NCBI GenBank assembly: GCA_900239685.1
Contig: OENT01000211.1
Location: 96,626 to 160,625 of the forward strand
DNA from: Rotaria macrura
Lineage: Eukaryota; Rotifera; Eurotatoria; Philodinida; Philodinidae
Reading direction: 5' to 3'
DNA length: 64,000 nucleotides
Shown here one piece after another: positions 13,701 to 26,090 of this stretch. Both the position numbers and the translations under genes were made by a program. A model generated the notes under the pieces. That model saw nothing but the letters and a program-made list of their open reading frames with translations. It was not told where the DNA came from and ran no database searches. Positions within the stretch are counted from its first letter, which is position 1. Each line of letters opens with the position of its first letter.

Positions 13701-16700
13701 AGTGCTAATTGCATTAACCATCGATTGTTAAATTTATATCCAACTAATTGATTTTCTAATTCAGTTAATGATTGATGAAAACGTAAATGATCGTGTAATG
13801 ATGATAGTAATAACGAATACTGTATGATATCAGATTTAAAACCAGTACGGTATGCATATTCTGATGATATTTCGACAACTATTTCACGTTTCAATTGTTC
13901 AGCATGTTTAGCAACGATTTGTTTTAAACGTTGTTCTTTATCACGTAGATTTGCTTTATCCTCATCAGTGGGTGTACGATTTTTCAAAAGAAAAAATACT
14001 TTTAAATAGGATTTATATGCTTGCCGATATTCTTGATTGTATTGAATAGATAAAACAGCGGGACGAATACCTGAAAGAACAAGCAATTACCAATCATCAA
14101 CCTTGTGTATTATTTTTTAATACTATTCCATACGAAATTCAAACTTTTTCATGTTCTATTTGAATGTGCTATCTTAGCAAGCAGCAATCCTTGTAACTGA
14201 TTCGTTGCTTTTGAATTGAACGGAGACACGTTATGTAGATTCATATGAGTGATGAATTTACATAAAATTGTTAGTAGTCACTGACAATGGTGGAACAGAT
14301 TCGAAATTATATTATTCATTATTCAACGAATATGTTGTTTCTTCTTAGAACTAAGATAACAATTACTTGTGAAGTTCGACTGTTAACTTAGGGCAGAGGT
14401 AAGATTTGAAGCGAATATTTCATCGCATAAATATCAATTCAATTGATACATTTCTATCCTGAAATAGGATCGTCCAGTCACTTGATCTGCATGAGTGATA
14501 TGAAAGAAAGATGCCTAAAGTTTGGACACGTCTTAGAATAAATATCAAGCCAAAATGTTAAGCAAACCAAAGTTCATACAAAAGAAAAAAAATTTTCTTT
14601 ATCAACGTAAATGTTGTCGTTTTACTGCTTGTGACGAAGAAAAATGTGAATTGAATCGTTAAATTTTAGGTAGCTATTTACTACAGTTTGAATACTAAAA
14701 GATTTAACATAAACATCAAGTATCTTCCATATATAAGGTCTACTTCTATAACTACGCGGCGAAAGTTAAAATATATGCGTAGCTAAAGATTTTCGCACAC
14801 AAAAACAATTAATTTATTAAGCTTTTGTAATCAATGATACTTTTCAAACTAAATTTCGTGTATTTGGATGAAAACAGTAAAAAGTAAGAGTGTAGAAATC
14901 TACTGATCAGAATGATGGTTAAAAATCTACTTAAACAATGTTTACATAATTCACCGCAAGATCAATGCCGAAATCATTGCAATCAAAAACTTGAACAATC
15001 AGTGAATTGATTAATCTATAATCAATAGTATCGATGTAAAATTTTGTTATCGAATAACTCTGCTTTTCCCAAGATGACATTTAATTAATTAATATTAGTT
15101 TTCGTTATTGTTCTATGACTATTCCAACAGTAGCTTACTCTAGTAAAAACAAATTTTCATGGTCTATGTCTCTTACCGAAATGAACAATAACTGGATAAG
15201 AACTATTTTCTCGATCAAGTTGATCCAATCGAATAGCAGCTGGACGATGTTTCGGAAACCAAACAATGGAACCTTGTACTTTCGATACATATTTATCCCA
15301 AGCATCAACAGACATGGATTTACAACGAGAATATAAATCACTAGGCATTAACGGTTTAAGATGTTTAAGGAAATATTGCATTTGTTCAGCCGGATGAAGT
15401 AATTCTTTTCCATTATCAGGTAGAATACGTGCGAAACGAGGAAAAAAATGATAGCATGTACAAGTTGATCCATCATTATTGTTATTTAATGGTCGCCATT
15501 GTATATCATAGAGTTCACATACGTCGGTAAGAAGATATTGTTGAAGAAGATCAAGTTCTTCGATAGTATAATGTTCTAACGGAGATTCTTCTTCTAAACC
15601 GATAGCATAATCGATATTATGATAAACAACAATACAATCATTGACCTAGAAATAGAATATAAATAGACGTATGAATTTTTTTCGAATATGAGAATCAATC
15701 GTCGTTTACATTCGCTAATGACACATGAGAAAGAACAGAAAAACCTTCGAATATGTAATCATGATCATCATAAGTTATCACTGTTGGTTCTTTTAACTAA
15801 ATAAAATAAGATCTTTATCATGTTATGTTCAAAATGCATAAACTTACAAGAAAATTTGTTTCCGGTGTCAATGTAATACGATAATGAAATAATCGACCCG
15901 AGTTATTAGTCCATTTCTCGCAAGGAATTATCGTCTTTGAAAAGAAAACACATACAAAAAATAGCAGTAATCATCATTTATGCATTTCACATCGACACGT
16001 TTAGACAAAGACTAACAATTAAATGAATAATAGGACATTCACTTTGAATGAGTAAGAAAATTTCCTCGAATTTTTTAGAAATATCGAATTCGTACCTTCT
16101 AAAAACTAAAAATATAATAGCAACAGTTAACATTCTGTTGTTTTGAGAAAATCCATGAGAAGAAATTCTGACACCGTTTCGTTATACTGAATCAGAAAAC
16201 ACCTTCTGTTGGATTAGAACATTTCTAAAGTATTGCAGTCTAATCTTCCAAAAATCTTTTGCCAAAGTAAAATAGAAATCAAAATAAATCCATATCCTTA
16301 GATTATATAGAATAAAAGAATCGTAAGCACAACACTTATACATATAGATGAGAGATTAATTATCTTGAATGTAAGATGAACAAAACGATCATAGATATAG
16401 TTGTATGAAAAGGATATACTAACATCAAAACTACATAGTTATGTAGTATTTCGAACAGGATGAATGTTGAAATAATGCAAGATCTTAATTATTACTACAT
16501 GCGAAGTTTTTCCTTCAGATTGGTTTTAAAACCAGCTTGCTCATTGTCGCTTGCCTTGATATGTACTTGTTGTTAACGAAAATATAAGTTATCATACTGA
16601 AGCTTTGAGTACAAAAAGTCCTTAAAATATTCTCAATTCAGCATTGCTTCCATAGGATTTTATTCGATTGATCAATATTCAAGAATATATCTCATGTTTA

Positions 16701-18259
16701 GTTTTAATTCATTACAAAAAATTCATACTTTATTTGTTCAATAGATAAATATATATAGAGCCTTCTTCGTGAAATATCTTGATTGAAAAATCTCCGAAAA
16801 CACCACAAGTCTTTTATTGATAGTTATTTCAGTGGTGAAAAATAAAGCCAGATTGATTTTGTCTACTGCATGATACGTCACACATACCTTTTCACCGTAG
16901 AACATTTGATGACGAATACCAAATTTACGATCATCATTGCTACAACGACATACAGGTCCATCATTACCCTAGAAATTTTATCTATACTGTAACTAAAATA
17001 AAGAAGAAAGACATGTCAAAAATTCAACCTGTTTATATTCATTAAACCAAAGTTCAGGATGTAAACGATTGGATACTTGTTGTTTACGTTCGATTTCTAA
17101 TGTTAGTAGGTTATCACTCGCTAGACTTGCTGCCGTTGCTTCTCCGTCTTCTTCGCCCTCTTCTTCTTCTTCCCCACTCTCACTTGAAGTATCTGAATCA
17201 AGCGAGTAAAATAATTTTAAAGAAAATGATGCATCGGATTCCTTTACCTTTAGATTTTATTTGAACTTTATTCGATTTCCTACTAGAATCAATTTGTTTC
17301 GCCTTTTGAAACATATTTGTATGATCAGGTTCATCAAAAATTTTATTTTCTTTACGAAATTTTTCACGTTGAGAGAGTACATCAGAACGAAATTTGACAC
17401 AAAGATCTTTTAATCGTTGTGTTGCATGAATTAAACGAGAATTCTATAACATATCAACATAATATGAGTCATGAAAGAACAACATCGTTACTTGTTCGTC
17501 ACGTCGATAATAAATTTCTGATGTACATGTACGTACATACTGTGGTTTAGTCTTCGTTTTAATCGTATCATTTGTGTCTTCATCAGAGCTCGAACTAGAA
17601 AAATATGAACATCCAAATAAATGAGCATTATTTGTGATATATGAAATTTCATACTCATGATATTCATCTTCAATTGTATTATCAGTAGTATTCATGCGAC
17701 GTCTTTTTAATGATGATGATTCACGACGTTGACTATTTCTATCATCTTTACGAGATGATTGTTCAACATTGTACGAACGTTTATTCCCTAGTTGTTTATT
17801 CATATTATCACGCACTGACAATGAGGAAGAAGAAAACTTTCGTTTTCGATCCTGATGATCATTCTTCGAATTCGATATTTGTCTAACATCTTTGAAAATA
17901 AACATAATAAGAGAGTGATTCGATAGAGAAAGAAAAATGAATCACAACAATTCACCTGATGATCGTCTTTGTGAATTATCGGTTGGAAAAGATGGTCGAT
18001 TTCCATTTGATGATATAGTTGGAATGCTCGAGGTAGGCAAAGATGGGGGAGGTACAGAAAACATTTGTTGAAAAAATTGCTGTTGACTTTGATGATGAGA
18101 TGCATACATAGCGGCAGCTTGAATACATGATTGATAGAACGCAGCGAAAGTGGCTGGCAATGGTGGTGGTGGTATAGAAGCTATTGGTGACGATGGTATA
18201 GTGAACATCGGCGATATATTCGACGAATCCTGTTTATTAGGTTGTTTGTTATTGCTCAT
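10717..18259 (-). CDS. drosha: Drosha, class 2 RNase III of the Microprocessor
   Basis: Nuclear endonuclease that cuts primary microRNA hairpins with its double-stranded RNA-binding partner. Thirteen minus-strand exons join in frame: 18259-17956, 17889-17492, 17443-17248, 17192-17029, 16968-16888, 15934-15848, 15796-15710, 15645-15177, 14070-13628, 13563-13401, 13341-13085, 13032-12753, 11504-10717 (1,238 aa; human about 1,374). Order: Pro/Gln-rich then Ser/Arg-rich N-terminus; acidic Glu run (about 305-315); central domain with GPVCRCSNDDRKFGIRH, RLFHYRITLTPETNFL and FFPRFARILPDNGKELLHP; RNase IIIa (about 715-880) with ERLEFLGDALLELL and FEALMGAVYLDGG; RNase IIIb (about 920-1075) with ERLEFLGDTVLNF and FEAFIAALFIDQG; dsRBD (about 1093-1165); Ser/Thr-rich tail. 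The acidic metal-binding residues of both RNase domains are present, so it should be active. Start: first in-frame Met after a probable 5'UTR acceptor (alternative Met at 18319). Three introns exceed 900 nt. Confidence 0.93.
11505..12752 (-). other. drosha: Large Drosha intron (1,248 nt) inside RNase IIIb
   Basis: This intron interrupts the glycine codon of the RNase IIIb ERLEFLG|D signature. The equivalent position in RNase IIIa (13342-13400) also carries an intron, of only 59 nt. The shared site is consistent with the introns predating duplication of the RNase III domain, or with a favoured insertion point. Nothing else is recognised inside; the 12015-12251 frame looks like noise. Confidence 0.6.
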
Positions 18260-18680
18260 TTCTTTTTTGTTTAACTGGAATATAAAGAAATAAATAAACA
18301 AAGAAAAATGTAAGGCCAAAAGTTATTCTCGAGTTCCGTGATGAACGATTATGTGCGCCACAACGTTTCTTTAAGTACAAGTGGTTTCGCACATGATCGT
18401 GATTAGAACAGAGAACAAACTAAATATTCATTTTTAATCTCGTTTATATCGCATAGAGTCCTAAATAAAATATTTATTTCAACAAAATTATAAACACAAA
18501 CAAATAAAATACATGTATCTTAATAAAATCAATAACAAATCCATTTCATCAATTACCTATTTTCTTATATACTAATAGGTTGACAACTTATTTTGCATTT
18601 AAACGAAAAGCAAGCGTAGTATTTAATAAATAAGTTATAATATTAATCAAACTAATCACACAACCATAATTGGAACTGAC

Positions 18681-18705
18681 TGACTGACTGAATGAATGAA
18701 TGAAG
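18681..18705. repeat. (CTGA)n/(ATGA)n microsatellite
   Basis: Short tetranucleotide run (CTGACTGACTGACTG, then AATGAATGAATGAA) upstream of Drosha and 5' of the foldback element. Confidence 0.7.
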
Positions 18706-18826
18706 AAATAACATTCATTGTAAATTGACGAATCACAAACGAGTCAAACGATGTCGCTTTGGTAAGTATTTTCAGTATTCGTATCGTATCTGCAAGGAAA
18801 AATGTTCAAGCAACTGCCGCTAGAAA

Positions 18827-19677
18827 GGTAACAGTCAAAAATGTCCCTGAAAAAATGTCCCCAGCTTTTCGTCCCCTACAAAAATTTTCCCTGAAATATT
18901 GTCCCTCACAAAAATGTTCTCTGCAAAATTGTTCTACGAAAAAACGTCCTTTTGTGAAATGTTTTCGTTGATTTTTTATTTTTTATTGTTCAATTGAATG
19001 TTATTGACACAGATGATACCTTAAGAAAAGAAATATATCGAAGCATATATTCGTGATTTGTTGCAGAGGATTGGACTAGCCAATAAAGAGTTCAATAGGG
19101 ACGAGAGAACATTTCACATAAGTAACACTCGTTGTGCCACGGGGGAAAGTGCAGGTTTGAAAGCCCTAACATCACAGCTTCATTTCGGCATCATGGCATC
19201 ATCTCAGCATCTTGATCTTCTTTCACTACGAATATCACAGCATCATATCAGGACCTTTTTTGGCATCTTCAGTTTTTTCTCAGCAATTTAGGGTAGAATT
19301 TGATGCTTATATATTGCCAAGGTAATATCAGCACGTACTGACTAAATTCTACACTAAGTTGTTAAGAAAAAACTGAAGAAGCCAAAAAGGTGATGATATA
19401 ATGCTGTGATCTTCACAGTGAAAGAAGATCAATATGCTCAAATTGATGCTGTGGGTTTCAAACCTGTACTTTTCCCCTTGTGTTGTGCTAAACTTGCTTT
19501 TTCTGTTTCAAGTGGAAAATAATTTGGAGTTTTCTTCTTTTAATTTGTTTTGTGTAGGATAATTTCCTGTACTTAATTCTATGTTTAACTATAACCCCTA
19601 TTTTAGAAAAATAAATCTAGAAAACAAAGGAGATTTTTGCGGAGGAGATTTTTTCGAGGGACATTTTTTACCGTATT
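18827..19677. mobile_element. Foldback MITE with 9-bp direct repeats, Mutator-like
   Basis: The left end (GGTAACAGTCAAAAATGTCC) is the imperfect inverse of the right end, which reads AATACGGTAAAAAATGTCCC on the other strand. Further in, the arms at roughly 19125-19310 and 19340-19495 are long imperfect inverted copies: GGGGAAAGTGCAGGTTTGAA pairs with TTCAAACCTGTACTTTTCCC, and CTTCAGTTTTTTCT with the inverse of AGAAAAAACTGAAG. The whole unit could therefore fold into a large hairpin. The sequence CGCTAGAAA sits directly outside both ends (18818-18826 and 19678-19686), a 9-bp direct repeat of the kind Mutator-like elements make on insertion. No transposase frame is present, so it is non-autonomous. 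Superfamily assignment is inference. Confidence 0.68.
18841..18955. repeat. Degenerate GTCCC/GTYCT short tandem motifs in the left arm of the foldback element
   Basis: About seven irregular copies of a 14-20 nt unit with the core AAAAATGTCCCT or AAAATTTTCCCT follow the left terminus. The right terminus carries a shorter matching set, on the other strand, around 19625-19665. Subterminal repeats of this kind are common transposase-binding arrays. A 70-codon frame across it (18759-18971) is a by-product of the repeat. Confidence 0.5.
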
Positions 19678-19943
19678 CGCTAGAAATATCTTCTAAACGG
19701 TTCCTTAAGAATTCGATTTAATGTTAATTTAAAATAAAACTTGTTATTTTGCATGATAATTAATGTGCATCTTAAATGAAATTTAATTCCATACAATAGT
19801 GTGAATAAGTATGATCTTGTATGGATAAATCCACAACTTTTGCATGATGTTTGGGGTACCTACCTTTTGAAACATCACATTCGAAAAGGAAGACACTTCA
19901 TATTAGATGAAAAAGAATAAAGAACAATCGTGAAGATTGTGCA

Positions 19944-21105
19944 CAGGGTTGTCAGATCAAAATTTTATAAATCGGAATTCATTTTTTTGAATTCGTAAAA
20001 CATATCGGACTAATTCAGAAAAGAATCGGAAAGTACTTTTTAAGCTTTCCCACGCTTAACTCGATCCTATTCTGGTAGAAAAGCTTTCTGAGTTTGGTTA
20101 TCGCCTCCGTAGATATCTTTCATCAATTCATTTGAATGTGAAATAACGGGCAATGGCATAACAAGCAACAGCTCTTGATTTTGTTCTCGCATATGCTAAA
20201 TTTTTAGCTGCGGTAGAACATGAAGCAAATAAATCTTTTGCTAGATACGTTAGACACTGTTGAGAAATTTAACTATGACCATGCTTTACTCCATGGTAAA
20301 AACGTGTATACCCTTCATAGCTGAAAATTTTTGCTTTTCATTGAATGAGCTGTGCGTTATGAATATATTATTTTCGAATGATTTCATGTGTTTATGAATT
20401 ACACTAATCATATGCATCTTTAAAGTCGGCTTTCCTTCATAAATGCTAAACGTTCTTAAACATACACTATACAATGAGGTTGTTTACAATCACTTTTCAT
20501 GTCCTGCAACCAAGATGAAAAATTCTTTCAGTGTTGTCCATTCCTCTTTAAAAAAATTCCTTTTGTTTTAATTTCTTGGAATTTCATGTTGTTGTTCTTA
20601 GAATACATTCTTGTTCGTCTTCCCACACCGTCACACTGATGGACGAATCATCAGACTTATCATTCATAATAACGTTTCATTTATTCTTAAATGTAAAAAT
20701 CATACAGTAAAAGGACGTGTTGACTTATATTAAGAGTAAACCTTTTAGAGATACTGTTCATTAATATGACCTCTTCGAAAGCCAAACATGAACTGAAACT
20801 ATTTTGACAAATCCTAAATGAAATGAGATTTAAAAAAAATACCAATCATATTGTATCTTCTCTCTCTTCTCTTCTTATCTGTCAGAATAAAATCACCTAT
20901 CCAAGGATCACAGAAAAATAAACATGGCATAATATGGCGTCTATGAAAAGTTATAGCGATAATTGTAATGAAAAGAAAATTTTCAAAAATACTATGATTC
21001 GAAAATATCTCAAGAATTCGGATGAATTTAGAAAATCGGAAAGCAGTCAGAAAAACTTAGCATAATCGGAAATTTTCGATTAATCCAGATGATCTGGCAA
21101 TCCTG
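19944..21105. mobile_element. hAT-like non-autonomous transposon, 1.16 kb
   Basis: The left end reads CAGGGTTGTCAGATCA and the inverted right end CAGGATTGCCAGATCA, 14 of 16 identical, matching the CAGGGTTGCC-type ends seen in hAT elements. Immediately outside are ATTGTGCA (19936-19943) and ATTGTGTG (21106-21113), an imperfect 8-bp target-site duplication as expected for hAT. Subterminal AATCGGAAA motifs recur at both ends (near 19969, 20027, 21036 and 21063). No intact transposase is visible; the interior has only short broken frames. Confidence 0.75.
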
Positions 21106-21113
21106 ATTGTGTG

Positions 21114-23119
21114 TGTCTTGTTTTAACATAGGTACAGAAATGATCCGCATATTGATTTTTAAAACGTTTCAACTGTCTAAGTGTGGTTCTTGTTCGGTCC
21201 TGTCGTTTTATATGAGCTGAGAATTGTTTTTCTGAACACTTCTGAGAAAGCAGTACACAGAAAAGGTCTCATTTACAATCTATCGTTATCGTATCGAAAA
21301 TATGAGCTTCATCTGAATTTCACTCAGTACAGTGTTCATAACTCAGGGACTCTTGGTTTCTACCTCCTAAAATGGTGCGTTTTCGAGATCTTTATTCATT
21401 TCAGTACGGAATCCTTTAGAGATGCTCGAGAATATTTATTTTACAACAATACTGACTTCCATTTATATGAACAAAGAGTGTGAAACAGTTTAGGTTCTTT
21501 TTTTATTCGCTCCTGTTTTGCGCAGACTCAATGTATCCGATTCAGATAGACAGTGTAAATGACAAGAAATAATTGAAGTACCATTGAGGAATAGACAGCA
21601 CGAAAATCGATGAAATTTTCACAGTAAACTGTTTTCGATGAAATCGATGGTTAGGAATAATTTCAAGTCAATATTCAAGGATGAATTTCCCGGGTACAAC
21701 TATGGAAATCGGTACATTTAAAAAATTAAAAACTATACGCTACAAGCACAGTATGTTGTCGCGAGCAATTCAATGACTTGAACTCTTGCCAGTGTATTCA
21801 AGAGCTCTCGATATCTACATGGAACGGATACGGATAGTCTTGATGCACAAAGATTTGATTAATGCAGCTTGTGATTTATCTGATGTGTCAATGACTCGAC
21901 ATTCGGAAGTTAAGTTTCGTTTGGATATAATATTCACATTGTTTGTAATCTTGAGATAAATTGCTACGATTCAAAATCTTACGTGTACGACAATTCTTTC
22001 AGCAAATCAATGCATTCGAAGGAATTTCTTCAGCATTGTGTTTCTTGTTGAAGTCCACTTTCGGCAATGATGTCGCAGTGATAAGATAAACAGTTTTTTG
22101 CGCAGTTTTTTGACGAACAGATAATTTACAAATAGAAATCGTTCGTGTAATTAAAATACAAAATAAATGTCGCACTTTTACTTCCATTAAATACATGAAT
22201 TGTAAGAGACGCGCTCTTACGATTACAATCAATGTGTAATAGTATTTGATTTATGATTAATATTAGTTCAATATCTGTGTTCAAATATGTTGATTCAAAT
22301 AAATATTCTTCGAATGAGAGGCGCATTTTAACCATCAATGTTTATTAAAAACCATTTGTTTTCCTTTATTTTAATTTGATGAAAACTAGTCATTGTAATA
22401 TTTGATAATTATTGTGAACCACAACTATTCGTAACAATCTCTTTTCTAAACTTGATTACTGCCATCATCAGAAGCTCGTATTTTGCTTGCTGATTAATAA
22501 TTGTTGTTTTTTTCTATCATAATGTACAAAATATTTACATGAAAGCTCAAAGTATATTTTTCTTCCAACAGGCTACTTAAAAAATAAAATATTAATGATA
22601 TTTGATAAAATTTCATAAATTGTTTCATTAACATAATTTTTGAATTAATATAGTATCTCGAAGCAATGTCATTCGATAACTACTCAAATATTTGCGTACA
22701 ATATTGAAAAACACAATTTAGCTAATTGAAAATAAGAATTAGTTCTTGCTTGAATGAATGCAGGAAGATATTGCTAACGTGATTTTGTGTTTCGTGAATG
22801 TTTAATGTCATGTTGATACGATTCGTTATGAAAGAATTGAATAATTCATGTAGACTAATTTTCTCGAATGAAATGCAAACTTAAACACTTCCGTCTTATG
22901 GAAATTCTAAGTTTAATTTTTATGCCCTACGGTGTTTTGAGATAGACCGAACTATGAAAAAGTGTGAATATGAAAATGAATTATAATATGTCCATATGAA
23001 AAAATTGATTCGTACTTACGTTTCATGTTCTACATTTACTACGACTAGAGAAAAAAATGTACTTTTCTAATTATGTTTTTTTTCGAACCTTCCTCAATAC
23101 TCTTCCGCTTTGATCGCCC
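21114..23119. other. Intergenic region, no gene recognised
   Basis: Open frames at 21181-21483 (+), 21999-22232 (-) and 22126-22338 (-) lack motifs, splice partners or coding composition. Nothing else was seen. Confidence 0.4.
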
Positions 23120-23127
23120 TATAAATA
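23120..23127 (+). promoter_or_regulatory. TATA box of the small secreted-protein gene
   Basis: TATAAATA lies 56 nt upstream of the ATG at 23176, leaving room for a start site about 25-30 nt downstream and a short leader. Confidence 0.6.
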
Positions 23128-23175
23128 TAGAGAGTGATTTCGTTGTCGGTATACAAAACTACAAAGCACACAGAC

Positions 23176-23722
23176 ATGACAAAACTAACTATCTTGTTTG
23201 CTGCTCTCGTAAGTTGTACATTGTTTTTTTAAATATGATAAGTAACCTATAATCATTGTGTTTTCTCTGGTATAGTTATTCGTGGCGGTTGTTTCATCCC
23301 GAAAAAACAATTATGGTAGGGGTAGGTATAGTGGAAACAATAGTCCTTCCCGATCTGGTAGTCCAACGACGGGCAATAGAAACCGTGGCAATGGCAATCG
23401 TAATGGATGGGTATCCAAAGTGTGTGCTAACAGCACAACAGCTCAGTCATTTCTGACTCAAACGCGCCAGCTGATCACCAATCTTCAATCGAATTCATCA
23501 TTGGCACAAGCCCTCAAAAACAGAGGACAAGCAATCGCTTATCTTCAAAATACAGACAACGATGATCTGCTTTCCTCGAATTGCACTGGGTATTTTAGTG
23601 GTCTACAAAGTGCTAAACAACTTGATAGAAAGGCTATTCGACAACAAATTGCTTTGGCGAAATCTGTCGGTCGTGCATTTTATCAGGTAGTCCAAAGTGT
23701 CTTATCAGCCAATAGCGGCTAA
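23176..23722 (+). CDS. Small secreted basic protein, orphan
   Basis: Two exons, 23176-23208 and 23276-23722, split by a 67-nt GT..AG intron inside the signal peptide (159 aa). The N-terminus (MTKLTILFAALLFVAVVSS) is a clear signal peptide. Next comes a Gly/Arg/Asn/Ser-rich low-complexity region (about residues 20-55), then a helical domain with two cysteines (VSKVCANSTTAQSFLTQTRQ and SSNCTGYFSGLQSAKQ) that probably form one disulphide. It ends QSVLSANSG with no membrane anchor. The start follows a TATA box, and AATAAA at 23803 supplies a polyadenylation signal. No family was recognised. The RG-rich segment could bind nucleic acid or anionic surfaces, but this is only a guess from composition. 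Confidence 0.75.
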
Positions 23723-23802
23723 TATTAAAGATGACATTGTCTTGCTTAAAGAGTTTTGCTTCTTATAATATATTTGAACAAATCTGTTTTTCAAGAAATT
23801 TG

Positions 23803-23808
23803 AATAAA
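23803..23808 (+). terminator. Polyadenylation signal AATAAA
   Basis: AATAAA 80 nt after the stop codon of the secreted-protein gene. Confidence 0.5.
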
Positions 23809-24089
23809 TTTTGAATCATACAGCTCTTACAAACGATCGGCATACTATATCTAAAGATGTTCATGCATCGAATGATCTTTAATGTAGCCAAAATATTTCA
23901 GAACAATGAAATGATCTTTAATTTCTTTGAAAACGTCGAAAGTGTTGAATATTGTTTAATCATTCACGGAACTATTTATTGACGATAGTCAGGTTAAAAA
24001 ACTACACTCTTTGCTCGATTTTACTGTTCACATTCGTACAGTTCTTCCATCGAGTTCATAACAGTGAGCGAAGGTCCAGTAGAAAAATA

Positions 24090-24129
24090 TAAACTATTCT
24101 AGGAGTCTCTACACTCCTCATATAGTTTA
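24090..24129. repeat. Short perfect-arm hairpin
   Basis: TAAACTAT (24090-24097) pairs with ATAGTTTA (24122-24129), and AGGAGT pairs with ACTCCT inside it, around a 6-nt loop with one 3x3 internal loop. It lies about 370 nt past the secreted-protein gene. Function unknown. Confidence 0.45.
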
Positions 24130-24130
24130 C

Positions 24131-25259
24131 TGCTGTTTATTGAGTAAATGAATGCACAATCAATACATATCAAAATCCAATGTCATAAAAATAGTGACTA
24201 TTGCGTAATCTATCTAGTATTATCTTTAATTATTACTGTACAATGTTCGTAGGCGACTAGTATAGATTTAGTTTATTTTCTATACGAAAAAAAGCTGCAA
24301 TAAGAACGATACTTTAAAATTTGGTAGAAAATCATGTGATCCGATAGAAAATATTCATAGAAATTACCATAGACTAACTATGCTTGAAAAAATGACAAAG
24401 AAAAATCGATCATCTCCCAATAGTTACTAACAAAAGAAACCCTATTACGTGGCGTGATTCGTACTTAAGTCGGCTAAAATATGATCAATATTTGTGAGTG
24501 AAATATTGTACAAGTCTTATGAAATAAAATATACTTTAAGAGGAATAATTTGAACAAGTACTTACTTTCATTTAAACAAAACAAGAGCAAGGATTAATGA
24601 GAAATACTACCACACTAGATACCTTTTAATGAGAGAATAATTTGTTCCCATGTGTCTAGAATTAAAACTGAACATTAGATAGAAATATTTCTCTAGTCAT
24701 GACTACTGTGAGTATCAATTTATCTTAGACTCTTTGTTTTCTGTATCCTGATAAACTCAGTTTACAGGGAACTTCACTCTGCTGCATCGGAAAATCAATC
24801 ATATATGATCATCAAATCTTTATAGCATTATGGCAATAAGTATATATTTACCATTTATATCTCATTTTCTCCTGAATTTACCATACTAAAAATGAATTGT
24901 ATATGTGATACATGCGGATCATAAGGATATGTGTTGTTGTCGACAAAAATCAATGACAGTAACAAAGTAGAATCCATCTAGTTAATATTTATTTGCTCAA
25001 ATTTCTATAACTTGACTCGTATTTTATCAATGTATAAGATAAAAATTGACATTGAAAATTAATAGGAGTAATTCAGAATTTCATTAAAAACCTCCAAGAT
25101 CCTCACAATGAATACAAAATCTTACCGTTCCGATTGTATCCTTGTTTTATTGTCGATGTCAAAATAATTGTATGCGCAAACAGACTACTTGGTTTTTCAT
25201 ACAAATGATGCTTTGCAAATTTCGTGATACACATTAAACTTCAATATTAGATTGATAGA
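24131..25259. other. Intergenic region, no gene recognised
   Basis: AT-rich, stops in all frames, no repeat structure noticed. Confidence 0.4.
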
Positions 25260-25639
25260 CATTATGAAGGCTGTCCTAGAAGTTTTGAAACGAGTTAAAA
25301 ATGCATCATTCTTATATTCAGCAAAAGCAAACTCTATGAAAATTTGGCAGATTGTTTGGCATAGTTAGTATTGAATAATTGGAAAGTTTCAGTTGTATAA
25401 CATTTATGATAGATGAGAAACTGAAGAAACACTTTCATGTGCTTGTTTTAAAAATCTATTGCTTATCTTAATTGTTAATGTAAATAAATGACTTTTAAAA
25501 TTAATTTAAAAAAATCATATTGCCAATATGCGTGTATTTGATTACCACTATGATTGATAAGTAGTTTTAATCTTACTGAAATTTTATCAATCATCTATTT
25601 ACATAGAGCAACACTAGATTTTACTCATTCCTTTTTAAT

Positions 25640-26090
25640 ATCTTTTTTCAATTGATCAATATTAATGTATTCTTGCCCTCATAATTTTTCCTTGAACATC
25701 TCCCATTTATTTTCAATAGGCTAATCATGTCACCTAATTTTGCAGCACAATTTGTTGGTTAAATTCGATAAATCAACGCATCTATAGCAGCAACCAAGAT
25801 CCCTTGAATTCTCTGTTTAGGATCTTGATTATCTTGAAAAAATACTTTTTTACGTCACCTTATTCTTTAGTTGCTTCTTCTGCTACAACAGCTCTAGTGT
25901 TCGTAGAAATCTGAATATGACCGTATAGAAAAACATGTGTCTTTTGACACTGGTTGACTAAAAAGGTCTTGAAGATAATATTCTTTCTACCATTGATACA
26001 GAGAATCATCGTTATTGGAAAATCGGAAAAATAGTACATGATTATGATATTAGAAGGGTGTGCTGAAATAAGGTCGAAACAAAAAAACAT
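25640..26090 (-). pseudogene. Tc1/mariner transposase relic
   Basis: Reading the minus strand, the frame around 25840-25810 gives KVFFQDNQDPK, the Tc1 signature FQQDNDPKH around the second catalytic Asp with one inserted residue. About 100 nt further on, in another frame, is PIENKWEMFKEKL, then a stop and GQEYINIDQLKKDIKKE. This is the family's SPDLNPIENLW catalytic-Glu region and C-terminal tail. Frameshifts and stops separate the parts, so the gene is dead. The 76-codon frame at 25860-26090 probably covers decayed upstream transposase. A possible terminus (GGCTGTCCTAGAAGTTTTGA at about 25269) resembles mariner ends, but no matching inverted end was found. Confidence 0.6.

Noticed and set aside
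18759..18971. Cys/Lys-rich 70-codon frame resembling a toxin-like peptide
   Set aside because: It is a translation of the degenerate GTCCC-type repeats in the foldback element's left arm.
21181..21483. 100-codon plus-strand frame
   Set aside because: Plausible length, but no domain, no upstream promoter-like sequence and no adjacent exons.
22126..22338. Overlapping minus-strand frames at 21999-22338
   Set aside because: The two frames compete, neither shows a family motif, and no splice sites join them.
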